DNA of 38,647 nt from Streptomyces sp. NRRL S-455 (lineage in GTDB: Bacteria > Actinomycetota > Actinomycetes > Streptomycetales > Streptomycetaceae), in assembly GCF_000717875.1 (NCBI RefSeq), contig NZ_JOCT01000043.1, forward strand, positions 1 through 38,647. The letters run 5' to 3'. The translations under genes were made by a program, and so were the position numbers. Positions within the stretch are counted from its first letter, which is position 1. Every line of letters starts with the position of its first letter. Below, one piece after another: positions 15,856-22,573 of the stretch. A model generated the notes under the pieces. The model was not told the origin of the DNA. It did no database searches and saw only the letters and a list, made by a program, of their open reading frames with translations.

Positions 15856-17070
15856 TCACCCTCGCAGCGCGACCGCCTGCCCGGCCACCACCAACAGCAC
15901 ATGCTCACACTCGGCCGCGAACCCGGCGTTCAGCCGCCCGAGTTCATCCCGGTACCGCCGCCCGGACGCGGTGGACGGCACGATCCCCGACCCCACCTCG
16001 TTCGACACGGCCACAACGGTCCGCCGGGTCGAACGCACCGCCTCCGTCAACTCCCGCACCCGCTCCCGCAGCACCTTCTCACCCCGCTCCGCCCACACCG
16101 CGTCGTCCCACGCCCCGGCGGCGTCCATGGCGTCCGTCAGCCACAACGACAGACAGTCGATGAGCAGGGGCGGCCCCTCCGCCTCCAGCAACGGCACCAG
16201 ATCGCACGTCTCCACCGTGTGCCACGACCCGGGCCGCCGCTCCCGGTGCGCGGCCACCCGGGCCGACCACTCGGTGTCCCCGTTCCGCGACCCTCCCGTC
16301 GCCACGTACAGCACGTCCGGAAAGGCCTCCAGCCTCCGCTCGGCCTCCACCGACTTGCCCGACCGCGCCCCGCCCAGCACCAGCGTCCGCCGCGGCACGT
16401 CCGGAACGTCCTCGTACGCCCCGACCGCAAGCGTCACCCCGTCCGGCACGGCCCGCGCCCCGGCCGCCGCGAGCCGCCGCACGAGCTCGGGCCCCGGCGG
16501 CACGTCGTGGTCCAGATGGACGGCGACCACATCCGTCGTCGGCCCCACCGCCCCCACCGCCCGCAGCTTCGCCAGCGCGTCCGGCCGCCCCACGACATCC
16601 AGGAGCACCATGTCGTAGGGCTCGGCAGGCTTCTCGATCCCCGCCGGCGCCCCGCCCGGCGGCAGGTACAGCAGCCGCTGCCCCTCCGGCCCGGTCACGG
16701 CGTACCCCGTGCCCGGCGCGTCCAGCGCCACCGCCCGCACCCGGTGACCCGTCAGCAGCGTCAGCTCCCGCCCGTCCGGCACCCGCCCGGGCTGCGGCAG
16801 CCCGGCCGGCACCTCGACCGCGGGCCCGTCGTGCGGATGCGACAGCAGCACCTGCCGTACGCCGGTCAAGGACCGGCCGGCCCGCGCCGCCGCGAACGCC
16901 GCCCCGGGCGTCAGGTCGAGCAGCAGCGCCCCGTCCAGGAGCAGCGCGGTGGCCGCCCGCGCGTCGGGGCCGAGAGCGGCCGCACAGGCCGCGCAGGGAC
17001 AGTCCGGGCGGGGCAGCCCCGCGGGGGCACCGGTACCGAGCAAAGTGAGTTCCACGCCCCCGATTCTCAC
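15856..17070 (-). CDS. cobU: Fusion: metallo-beta-lactamase-like domain + CobU adenosylcobinamide kinase/guanylyltransferase
   Basis: A 404-aa two-domain protein. From about residue 227 to the end it is CobU: P-loop LVLGGARSGKS, VLYVATGG, AAHRERRPGSWHTVE (guanylated-His region), PLLIDCLSLWLTD and VSNEVGSGIVP. CobU phosphorylates and guanylylates adenosylcobinamide. Residues 1-220 resemble a PhnP-type metallo-beta-lactamase fold: LLGTGAPAGLP, a CPCAAC cysteine cluster (C24, C26, C29), LLSHPHDGP (H78, H80, D81) and VHLDHDV. The canonical HxHxDH is altered, so metal hydrolase activity is doubtful. The start is GTG 17070 without a clear ribosome site. I believe this fusion is widespread in Streptomyces, but the role of the N-terminal domain is not known to me. 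Confidence 0.92.
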   Translation of the reverse strand: MRIGGVELTLLGTGAPAGLPRPDCPCAACAAALGPDARAATALLLDGALLLDLTPGAAFAAARAGRSLTGVRQVLLSHPHDGPAVEVPAGLPQPGRVPDGRELTLLTGHRVRAVALDAPGTGYAVTGPEGQRLLYLPPGGAPAGIEKPAEPYDMVLLDVVGRPDALAKLRAVGAVGPTTDVVAVHLDHDVPPGPELVRRLAAAGARAVPDGVTLAVGAYEDVPDVPRRTLVLGGARSGKSVEAERRLEAFPDVLYVATGGSRNGDTEWSARVAAHRERRPGSWHTVETCDLVPLLEAEGPPLLIDCLSLWLTDAMDAAGAWDDAVWAERGEKVLRERVRELTEAVRSTRRTVVAVSNEVGSGIVPSTASGRRYRDELGRLNAGFAAECEHVLLVVAGQAVALRG

Positions 17071-17100
17071 CCGTGAGCATGGGACATGCGTGTCGGCGAC

Positions 17101-17170
17101 GCCCCCTCAGGGGCGCGGGGAACTGCGCGACCAGCCCAATGTGACCCGCACGCATCTGATCAGCCGCACC
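17101..17170 (+). repeat. Dispersed intergenic repeat, short form
   Basis: Begins with a 5-bp GCCCC/GGGGC stem enclosing CTCA, then GGGGCGCGGGG-AACT-GCGCGACCAGCC. It matches 2349-2380 and the outer blocks of the long forms. It lies between the divergent cobU fusion and the 70-aa gene. Confidence 0.7.
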
Positions 17171-17280
17171 CCCGCGACGCCTATAACGCCCCACCCAGCG
17201 GAGCGCATAGGCTCTGGACAGGAGCCGGACCAAGATCCGGCTTTCGCTGTGCAGTGTGCTCACACACATGGGAGGCGTAC

Positions 17281-17493
17281 ATGGCGGCATGGACGTGGCG
17301 GTTCGAGAAGACGGACGGGACGGAGGTCCAGCCCGCGGTGCCGCCGGAGGACTTCTCCACCCAGGGGGACGCCGAGTCCTGGATCGGGGAGCACTGGAAG
17401 GCCTTGCAGGAGGGCGGTGCCGACCAGGTGCGGCTGTTCGAGGACTCCACGGAGATCTACGGGCCGATGAGCCTGCACGCGGCCGACGCGTGA
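17281..17493 (+). CDS. Small conserved protein, 70 aa
   Basis: A 70-aa acidic cytosolic protein (MAAWTWRFEKTDGTEV ... EDSTEIYGPMSLHAADA) with no membrane segment or cysteine. GGGAGG 5 nt before the ATG and strong G/C at third positions support it as a real gene. I recall unnamed relatives in other streptomycetes but no function. The Trp-rich start and central DAESWIGEHWKAL helix suggest a small alpha/beta domain. It is transcribed alone, with a terminator directly after it. Confidence 0.88.
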   Translation: MAAWTWRFEKTDGTEVQPAVPPEDFSTQGDAESWIGEHWKALQEGGADQVRLFEDSTEIYGPMSLHAADA

Positions 17494-17499
17494 GCCCGG

Positions 17500-17524
17500 G
17501 GGCGGGGGCCGACGGTCCCCGCCC
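17500..17524 (+). terminator. Rho-independent terminator after the 70-aa gene
   Basis: An 8-bp GC stem (17500-17507 with 17517-17524) is followed by TCTCTTTCC on the plus strand, starting 7 bp past the stop. It also separates this gene from the convergent methyltransferase. Confidence 0.75.
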
Positions 17525-17543
17525 TCTCTTTCCGCCGTGTGAC

Positions 17544-18332
17544 TCAGCCCCGTACGCCGCACAGGTGCAGCAGCGCCGCCACCCCGCGGTACGGGTCGGT
17601 CCGCCCGGCCTTCTCCTCCACCGCGAGCAGCGTCTCCACGTCGGCCGGGACCTCCGCGCCGTCCGCCGCCGTGTCGGTGAACACCCGCACCCCGTACCAG
17701 GCGTGCAGCGGCGCCCCGATCCCGGCGAGCGTCGCCGTCAGGTCCTTCAGCCGGTCGGCCCGTACGTCCAGCCCCAGGCGGTTCCGGTAGTCGACCGTGT
17801 CGAACGCGGACAGCGCGCCCGCCCAGTCGCCGGACAGCCCCGGCCGCAGCGCGAGGGCGTCACCGTTGCGCACGAGCAGAGACAGCAGCCCGCCCGGCGC
17901 GAGCATCCGGGCCAGCCCCGCCAGCAGCGGATCCGGCTCCTCCACGTACATCAGGACGCCGTGGCAGAGCACCACGTCGAAGCTGCCGGGCAGGAAGTGC
18001 ACCCCGGTGTCCCGGCCGTCGCCCTCGATGATCCGCATCCGCTCCCGGATGCCCTCCGGTTCCCCCGCGAGGGCGTCCCGGACCACGGCGATCATCCTCG
18101 CGTCCTGCTCCAGACCGGTCACCCGGTGCCCGGCCCGGACCAGGCGCAGCGCCTGGGTGCCCTGGCCCATCCCCACGTCGAGCACCCGCAGCCGCTGCCC
18201 GACCGGGAACCGGCCGACTATCTGCTCGTCCAGCTGGCGGGCCACCAGCTCCTGCCGGACGACATCGCGCAGCCCGCCCAGCTTGTCCAGCCAGGCGTCC
18301 GCCGCACCCCCGGAGAACGGCGTCGTGGTCAG
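17544..18332 (-). CDS. CmoM/SmtA-like SAM-dependent methyltransferase, probable CTG start
   Basis: A class I methyltransferase of 262 aa if it starts at CTG 18332, or 233 aa from GTG 18245. SAM motif I is LRVLDVGMGQGTQALRL; VLCHGVLMYVEEPDPLL and LAPGGLLSLLVRNGDALA follow. The end (HAWYGVRVFTDTA ... DPYRGVAALLHLCG) closely recalls CmoM/SmtA, which methylates 5-carboxymethoxyuridine in tRNA in Proteobacteria. The frame is open upstream of the GTG, coding TTTPFSGGAADAWLDKLGG, up to a CTG that overlaps the DUF3043 stop (CTGA) with GGAG 7 nt before it. No other ATG/GTG/TTG lies in that segment. I therefore infer a coupled CTG start. Fixing the tRNA role would need experiment. Confidence 0.85.
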   Translation of the reverse strand: MTTTPFSGGAADAWLDKLGGLRDVVRQELVARQLDEQIVGRFPVGQRLRVLDVGMGQGTQALRLVRAGHRVTGLEQDARMIAVVRDALAGEPEGIRERMRIIEGDGRDTGVHFLPGSFDVVLCHGVLMYVEEPDPLLAGLARMLAPGGLLSLLVRNGDALALRPGLSGDWAGALSAFDTVDYRNRLGLDVRADRLKDLTATLAGIGAPLHAWYGVRVFTDTAADGAEVPADVETLLAVEEKAGRTDPYRGVAALLHLCGVRG

Positions 18333-18928
18333 GGCCGCTCTCCGCGCTTGACCTGCGGCTTCGGCAGCCGGAGCCGACGCATCTGGAGGGAGCGCATCAG
18401 GGCGTAGGCGACGGCGCCGCGCTTGTTCTCACCCGCGAAACGCTCGTTCAGCTGCTTCTTCAGGCGGAAGGAGGTGACGAACGAGTCGAGCACGATCATC
18501 ACGATCACCACGAGCCACAGCAGCAGCGCGATGTTCTGCAACGCCGCCTGCCGCACCATGCTCAGCACGAGAATGACCACGGCCATCGGCAGGAAGAACT
18601 CCGCGATGTTGAACCGCGAGTCGATGAAGTCACGCGCGAACCGGCGGACCGGTCCCTTGTCACGCGCGGGCAGGTACCGCTCGTCGCCGCTGGCGAGAGC
18701 CTGGCGCTGCCGCTCCAGCGCGGCACGGCGCTCCTCGCGCTGCCGCTTGGAAGCCTCCTTGCGCGTCATCGACGTGTTGGCCACGCTGCGGCGCTGCGAC
18801 TGCGCCTCGCTGCGCTTGGGCGTGGGGCGGCCCTTGGGGGCCTCGGGGTGACGGGGCTGACTGGAGTCGGTCACCGGCGCCTTGTCGGCTGCCTGGGCCT
18901 TCTCATCCTTGGCACGGCTACGGAACAC
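18329..18928 (-). CDS. DUF3043 membrane protein
   Basis: A 199-aa actinobacterial protein. The N-terminal 110 residues are charged and probably helical (MTRKEASKRQREERRAALERQRQ), followed by DKGPVRRFARDFIDSRFNIAEFF, two membrane segments (LPMAVVILVLSMV and IALLLWLVVIVMIVLD), and a basic C-terminus SFRLKKQLNERF ... RRLRLPKPQVKRG. This is the DUF3043 pattern. Function unknown. The start GTG at 18928 gives FRSRAKDEK, as in relatives; ATG at 18958 is an alternative and neither has a strong ribosome site. The stop overlaps the methyltransferase CTG. It is divergent from pspA, which raises a possible envelope-stress link, by position only. Confidence 0.9.
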   Translation of the reverse strand: MFRSRAKDEKAQAADKAPVTDSSQPRHPEAPKGRPTPKRSEAQSQRRSVANTSMTRKEASKRQREERRAALERQRQALASGDERYLPARDKGPVRRFARDFIDSRFNIAEFFLPMAVVILVLSMVRQAALQNIALLLWLVVIVMIVLDSFVTSFRLKKQLNERFAGENKRGAVAYALMRSLQMRRLRLPKPQVKRGERP

Positions 18929-19234
18929 AAAACCCAAGGGTAAGGGCTTCCCGGGCATGGACCCCAGTCCCGTGGGGAACGATCCGGCAACACCAGTCGT
19001 CAGTAAGGGGACAGAGGGGACGTTGTGTACGCACCCGGTCGTTCCCCGGGACGTACGCCTCCGGTAACCCCGGGGACCACCTACTCCCTACGCCGGAGCG
19101 GGAGCGTACACAGTCGTCCTCGGGGATGAGCGCATCCGTCCCCGAACAGTGCGGTAATGGATGCAGGGCCCGTACTGTGGGTTCTGTCGCAGGAGCTGGA
19201 GCCGGAGTCGGTCAGAAGGGGGCGCGCGAAGCCC
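18929..19234. promoter_or_regulatory. Divergent DUF3043/pspA intergenic region
   Basis: This 306-bp gene-free stretch holds a 9-bp inverted repeat TGTGTACGC (19024-19032) and GCGTACACA (19104-19112) about 70 bp apart, with CCCCGGG-type palindromes between. TACTGT near 19173 could be a -10 box for pspA. No recognised regulator site is assigned. Confidence 0.35.
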
Positions 19235-20032
19235 ATGAGCGGTGTCATGAAGCGTATGGGGATGATCTTCCGCGCGAAGGCGAACAAGGCCCTTGACCGG
19301 GCCGAGGACCCGCGCGAGACCCTCGATTACTCGTACCAGAAGCAGCTGGAGCTGCTCCAGAAGGTCCGCCGCGGCGTCGCCGACGTGGCGACCTCCCGCA
19401 AGCGCCTGGAGCTCCAGCTGAACCAGCTGCAGGTGCAGTCCACCAAGCTGGAGGACCAGGGCCGCAAGGCGCTCGCGCTGGGCCGTGAGGACCTGGCACG
19501 CGAAGCGCTGTCCCGCCGCGCCGCCCTCCAGCAGCAGGTGACCGACCTGGAGACCCAGCACGCGACGCTCCAGGGCGAGGAGGAGAAGCTCACCCTCGCG
19601 GCCCAGCGGCTCCAGGCCAAGGTCGACGCCTTCCGTACGAAGAAGGAGACGATCAAGGCGACGTACACGGCGGCCCAGGCGCAGACCCGGATCGGCGAGG
19701 CCTTCTCCGGCATCTCCGAGGAGATGGGCGACGTCGGCCTGGCGATCCAGCGGGCCGAGGACAAGACGGCCCAGCTCCAGGCCCGCGCCGGCGCGATCGA
19801 CGAGCTGCTCGCCTCCGGCGCCCTGGACGACCCGTCCGGCATGCACAAGGACGACATCCAGGCCGAGCTGGACCGGCTCTCCGGTGGTACGGATGTAGAG
19901 CTGGAGCTGCAGCGCATGAAGGCCGAGCTGGCCGGAGGCTCCAGCGCTGGGCAGCAGGCCATCGAAGGTGGCACGAGCCAGCAGCAGTCGCAGCAGCAGC
20001 CGCAGGACACTCCGCGCTTCGACAAGCAGTAG
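19235..20032 (+). CDS. pspA: Phage shock protein A homologue (PspA/IM30 family)
   Basis: A 265-aa peripheral membrane protein of the PspA/Vipp1 ESCRT-III-like family that binds and protects stressed membranes. An N-terminal amphipathic helix (MKRMGMIFRAKANKALD) and LDYSYQKQLELLQKVRRGVADV are followed by long coiled-coil helices (residues about 30-210) with ATYTAAQAQTRIGEAFSGI in the usual place. A Gln-rich low-complexity tail ends in PRFDKQ. ATG 19235 is chosen; ATG 19247 is an alternative four codons in. pspAA follows after 30 bp. Confidence 0.95.
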   Translation: MSGVMKRMGMIFRAKANKALDRAEDPRETLDYSYQKQLELLQKVRRGVADVATSRKRLELQLNQLQVQSTKLEDQGRKALALGREDLAREALSRRAALQQQVTDLETQHATLQGEEEKLTLAAQRLQAKVDAFRTKKETIKATYTAAQAQTRIGEAFSGISEEMGDVGLAIQRAEDKTAQLQARAGAIDELLASGALDDPSGMHKDDIQAELDRLSGGTDVELELQRMKAELAGGSSAGQQAIEGGTSQQQSQQQPQDTPRFDKQ

Positions 20033-20062
20033 GGGTCCACGCTCCACGCCTAGGAGGGCGAC

Positions 20063-20341
20063 ATGATCGTACGGATCATGGGGGAGGGCCAGGTGAGGCT
20101 GGCCGACAGCCACCTCACCGAGCTGAACAAGCTGGACGACGAGCTCCTGGCGGAAATGGAGAACGGCGACGGCCCGGGCTTCCGCCGCACCCTCCAGGCC
20201 CTGCTCGCCAAGGTCCGAGACCTCGGCGACCCCCTCCCCGACGACTCCCTGGAACCCTCCGAACTGATCCTTCCGTCCCCGGACGCGACGCTCGAGGAGG
20301 TCAGAGAGCTGCTCAGCGACAACGGCCTGATCCCCGGTTGA
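20063..20341 (+). CDS. pspAA: PspA-associated protein PspAA
   Basis: A 92-aa protein commonly encoded directly after actinobacterial pspA. The pattern MIVRIMGEGQVRLADSHLTELNKLDDELLAEM and the acidic C-terminal DATLEEVRELLSDNGLIPG match the PspAA family. It probably partners with PspA in the envelope-stress response. A strong GGAGG lies 5 nt before the ATG, in a 30-bp gap, so it is in an operon with pspA. It is followed by a different dispersed repeat. Confidence 0.9.
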   Translation: MIVRIMGEGQVRLADSHLTELNKLDDELLAEMENGDGPGFRRTLQALLAKVRDLGDPLPDDSLEPSELILPSPDATLEEVRELLSDNGLIPG

Positions 20342-20344
20342 CCG

Positions 20345-20435
20345 AGCTGCGGGCAGTCGTGCCCGCTGGGGGCGGCACGGGTGGGCGCAGCGGCACCCCG
20401 CAGCGCCGGGCTGCGCAACCCCCCGTCCCCAGCAC
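20345..20435 (+). repeat. Second dispersed-type intergenic repeat/hairpin cluster
   Basis: Contains GGGCA-GTCG-TGCCC and further GC hairpins (GGGGGCGGCACGGGTGGGCGCAGC ...). I recall near-identical blocks in other Streptomyces intergenic regions, but only one copy is present here. It probably terminates the pspA-pspAA transcript. Confidence 0.4.
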
Positions 20436-20503
20436 CGACGCCGAGCACCTCACACCTGGCCTCTCGAACCCCCGCCCCCATACCCCCGCACACCCACCCC
20501 GGC

Positions 20504-20509
20504 TACCGT
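20504..20509 (+). promoter_or_regulatory. Candidate -10 box for leaderless transcription of the histidine kinase
   Basis: TACCGT lies 8 nt before the GTG at 20518, and the intervening sequence AAACACCC offers no ribosome site. The -35 element is not evident. Confidence 0.3.
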
Positions 20510-20517
20510 AAACACCC

Positions 20518-21738
20518 GTGAGCACCCTCGCGCGGGCCAGACACCAGGCCAAGGCGCATCCCCTGGCCCTGGACGCCATCCTCGCCGCAGCCGTCCTGGC
20601 CTGCATGGTCGCCGGGTCGTTCGTCGAGCCACGCCACCGCGACAGCGTCAGCTGGGCCCTGCGCACCCCCGACCCCCTCAGCCTGGTCCTCATCACCCTC
20701 GGCGCCGCCGCCCTGGTCTTCCGCCGCCGTGCCCCCCTGACCGTCCTCGCCCTCACCGGCACGGTCTCCGTCGTCGAGTCCGTCACCGGCGACCCCCGCG
20801 CCCCCGTCGCCATGTCCGCGGTCATCGCCCTGTACACCGTCGCCTCCACGACCGACCGCACCACCACCTGGCGCGTCGGCCTGCTCACCATGACCGTCCT
20901 GACCGGGGCGGCCATGGCCGCCGGGCCACTGCCCTGGTACGCCCAGGAGAACCTCGCGATCTTCGCCTGGACCGGCATCGGCGCGACCGCCGGCGACGCG
21001 GTCCGCAGCCGCCGCGCCTTCGTCCAGGCCATCCGCGAACGCGCCGAACGCGCCGAACGCACCCGCGAGGAGGAGGCCCGCCGCCGGGTCGCCGAGGAAC
21101 GCCTGCGCATCGCCCGGGACCTGCACGACGTGGTCGCCCACCACATCGCCCTGGTCAACGTCCAGGCCGGCGTCGCCGCGCACGTCATGGACAAGCGCCC
21201 CGACCAGGCCAAGGAGGCCCTCGGGCACGTCCGCGAGGCCAGCCGCTCCGCCCTCAACGAACTCCGCGCCACCGTCGGGCTGCTGAGGCAGTCCGGCGAC
21301 CCGGAGGCCCCCACCGAACCCGCCCCCGGCCTCGACCGCCTCGACGAACTCACCGGCACCTTCCGCAACGCCGGACTGCACATCGAGGTCGCCCGCGCCG
21401 ACCAGGGCACGGACCTCCCCGCGGCCGTCGACCTGGCCGCCTACCGGATCATCCAGGAGGCCCTCACCAACGTGCAGAAACACGCCGGGACGCAGGCCAA
21501 GGCCGAGGTCAGCGTCGTACGCGTCGGACCCCACATCGAGATCACCGTCCTCGACGACGGCACCGGCGAGGACGAGGCCCCCGGCAGCGGCGGCGGGCAC
21601 GGCCTGCTCGGCATGCGCGAGCGCGTCACCGCCCTGCGCGGCACCCTCACCACCGGTCCCCGCTACGGCGGCGGCTTCCGCGTCCATGCGATCCTGCCCG
21701 TCAAGAACCGCACACCGAACGGGGAGGACCCCGCATGA
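20518..21738 (+). CDS. Two-component sensor histidine kinase (NarL/LiaS-type)
   Basis: A 406-aa membrane sensor kinase. About five or six hydrophobic segments fill residues 15-165 with no large extracellular loop. A linker coiled coil (RERAERAERTREEEARRRVAEE) leads to a HisKA_3 domain, RIARDLHDVVAHHIALV, with phospho-acceptor His203. The HATPase domain contains AAYRIIQEALTNVQKHA (N box), VLDDGTGEDE and GHGLLGMRERV. The intramembrane sensor build suggests it detects envelope stress or membrane-active compounds. The stop overlaps the response regulator start (ATGA). The start lacks a Shine-Dalgarno and may be leaderless. Confidence 0.95.
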   Translation: MSTLARARHQAKAHPLALDAILAAAVLACMVAGSFVEPRHRDSVSWALRTPDPLSLVLITLGAAALVFRRRAPLTVLALTGTVSVVESVTGDPRAPVAMSAVIALYTVASTTDRTTTWRVGLLTMTVLTGAAMAAGPLPWYAQENLAIFAWTGIGATAGDAVRSRRAFVQAIRERAERAERTREEEARRRVAEERLRIARDLHDVVAHHIALVNVQAGVAAHVMDKRPDQAKEALGHVREASRSALNELRATVGLLRQSGDPEAPTEPAPGLDRLDELTGTFRNAGLHIEVARADQGTDLPAAVDLAAYRIIQEALTNVQKHAGTQAKAEVSVVRVGPHIEITVLDDGTGEDEAPGSGGGHGLLGMRERVTALRGTLTTGPRYGGGFRVHAILPVKNRTPNGEDPA

Positions 21739-22415
21739 CCATCCGTGTCCTGCTCGCCGACGACCAGGCGCTGCTCCGCAGCGCCTTTCGTGTGCTCGTC
21801 GACTCCGAGCCCGACATGGAGGTGGTCGGCGAGGCCTCCGACGGCGCGGAGGCGGTGCGGCTGACGAAGGAGCAGCGCGCCGACGTCGTCCTCATGGACA
21901 TCCGGATGCCCGGCACCGACGGTCTCGCCGCGACCCGCATGATCAGCGCCGACCCCGACCTCGCGGAGGTCCGCGTGGTCATCCTGACGACGTTCGAGGT
22001 CGACGACTACGTCGTGCAGTCGCTGCGTGCCGGCGCTTCCGGCTTCCTCGGCAAGGGCTCCGAGCCGGACGAGCTGCTGAACGCCATCCGCATCGCGGCG
22101 GGCGGCCAGGCCCTGCTGTCCCCGGCGGCCACCACCGGCCTGATCGCCCGCTTCCTCGCCACGGACCCGGCCGACGAGGACCGCGACCCGGCCCGCGGCG
22201 AGCGGCTCGACTCGCTCACCGTCCGGGAGCGCGAGGTGCTGGTCCAGGTCGCCGGCGGGCACTCCAACGACGAGATCGCCGAGCGGCTGGAGGTCAGCCC
22301 GCTGACGGTGAAGACGCATGTCAACCGGGCTATGGCGAAGCTCGGCGCCCGGGACCGGGCCCAGCTGGTGGTCATCGCCTACGAGTCCGGCCTGGTCCGT
22401 CCAAGGGTGGAGTGA
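21735..22415 (+). CDS. LuxR/NarL-family response regulator
   Basis: A 226-aa response regulator. The receiver domain has the acidic pair in LLADDQALLR, phospho-acceptor Asp55 in VVLMDIRMPG, the Thr switch in VVILTTFEVDDY, and a glycine in place of the usual lysine neighbourhood motif (GFLGKGSEPDEL retains Lys). The C-terminal LuxR helix-turn-helix is SLTVREREVLVQVAGGHSNDEIAERLEVSPLTVKTHV. It is translationally coupled to the kinase gene. The likely target is the RND pump gene 158 bp downstream, inferred from position only. Confidence 0.96.
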   Translation: MTIRVLLADDQALLRSAFRVLVDSEPDMEVVGEASDGAEAVRLTKEQRADVVLMDIRMPGTDGLAATRMISADPDLAEVRVVILTTFEVDDYVVQSLRAGASGFLGKGSEPDELLNAIRIAAGGQALLSPAATTGLIARFLATDPADEDRDPARGERLDSLTVREREVLVQVAGGHSNDEIAERLEVSPLTVKTHVNRAMAKLGARDRAQLVVIAYESGLVRPRVE

Positions 22416-22512
22416 GCTCCACCGGACGTACTGCGGCCGGAGTATGCGCCATATAAGGAAATGGACCTGGGGGCTACGAAACACCGCTCTTCCATGGCTC
22501 AGGGTGTAGGGG

Positions 22513-22534
22513 CGGGCGCTCATCTGCGCGCCCG
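22513..22534 (+). terminator. Hairpin between response regulator and RND pump gene
   Basis: A 7-bp GC stem (22513-22519 with 22528-22534) lies 40 bp before the pump ATG. It could be a terminator or attenuator. There is no T tract, so it is weak evidence. Confidence 0.4.
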
Positions 22535-22573
22535 TTGCCGCTTCTGCCGTTAACAGGAGAGAGACCCTCACCC

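Noticed and set aside
11067..17070. Cobalamin riboswitch upstream of cobS, cobT or cobU
   Set aside because: I looked for a B12-box-like conserved core in the leader regions and saw none. The gaps upstream are short (60-200 bp) and hold other features.
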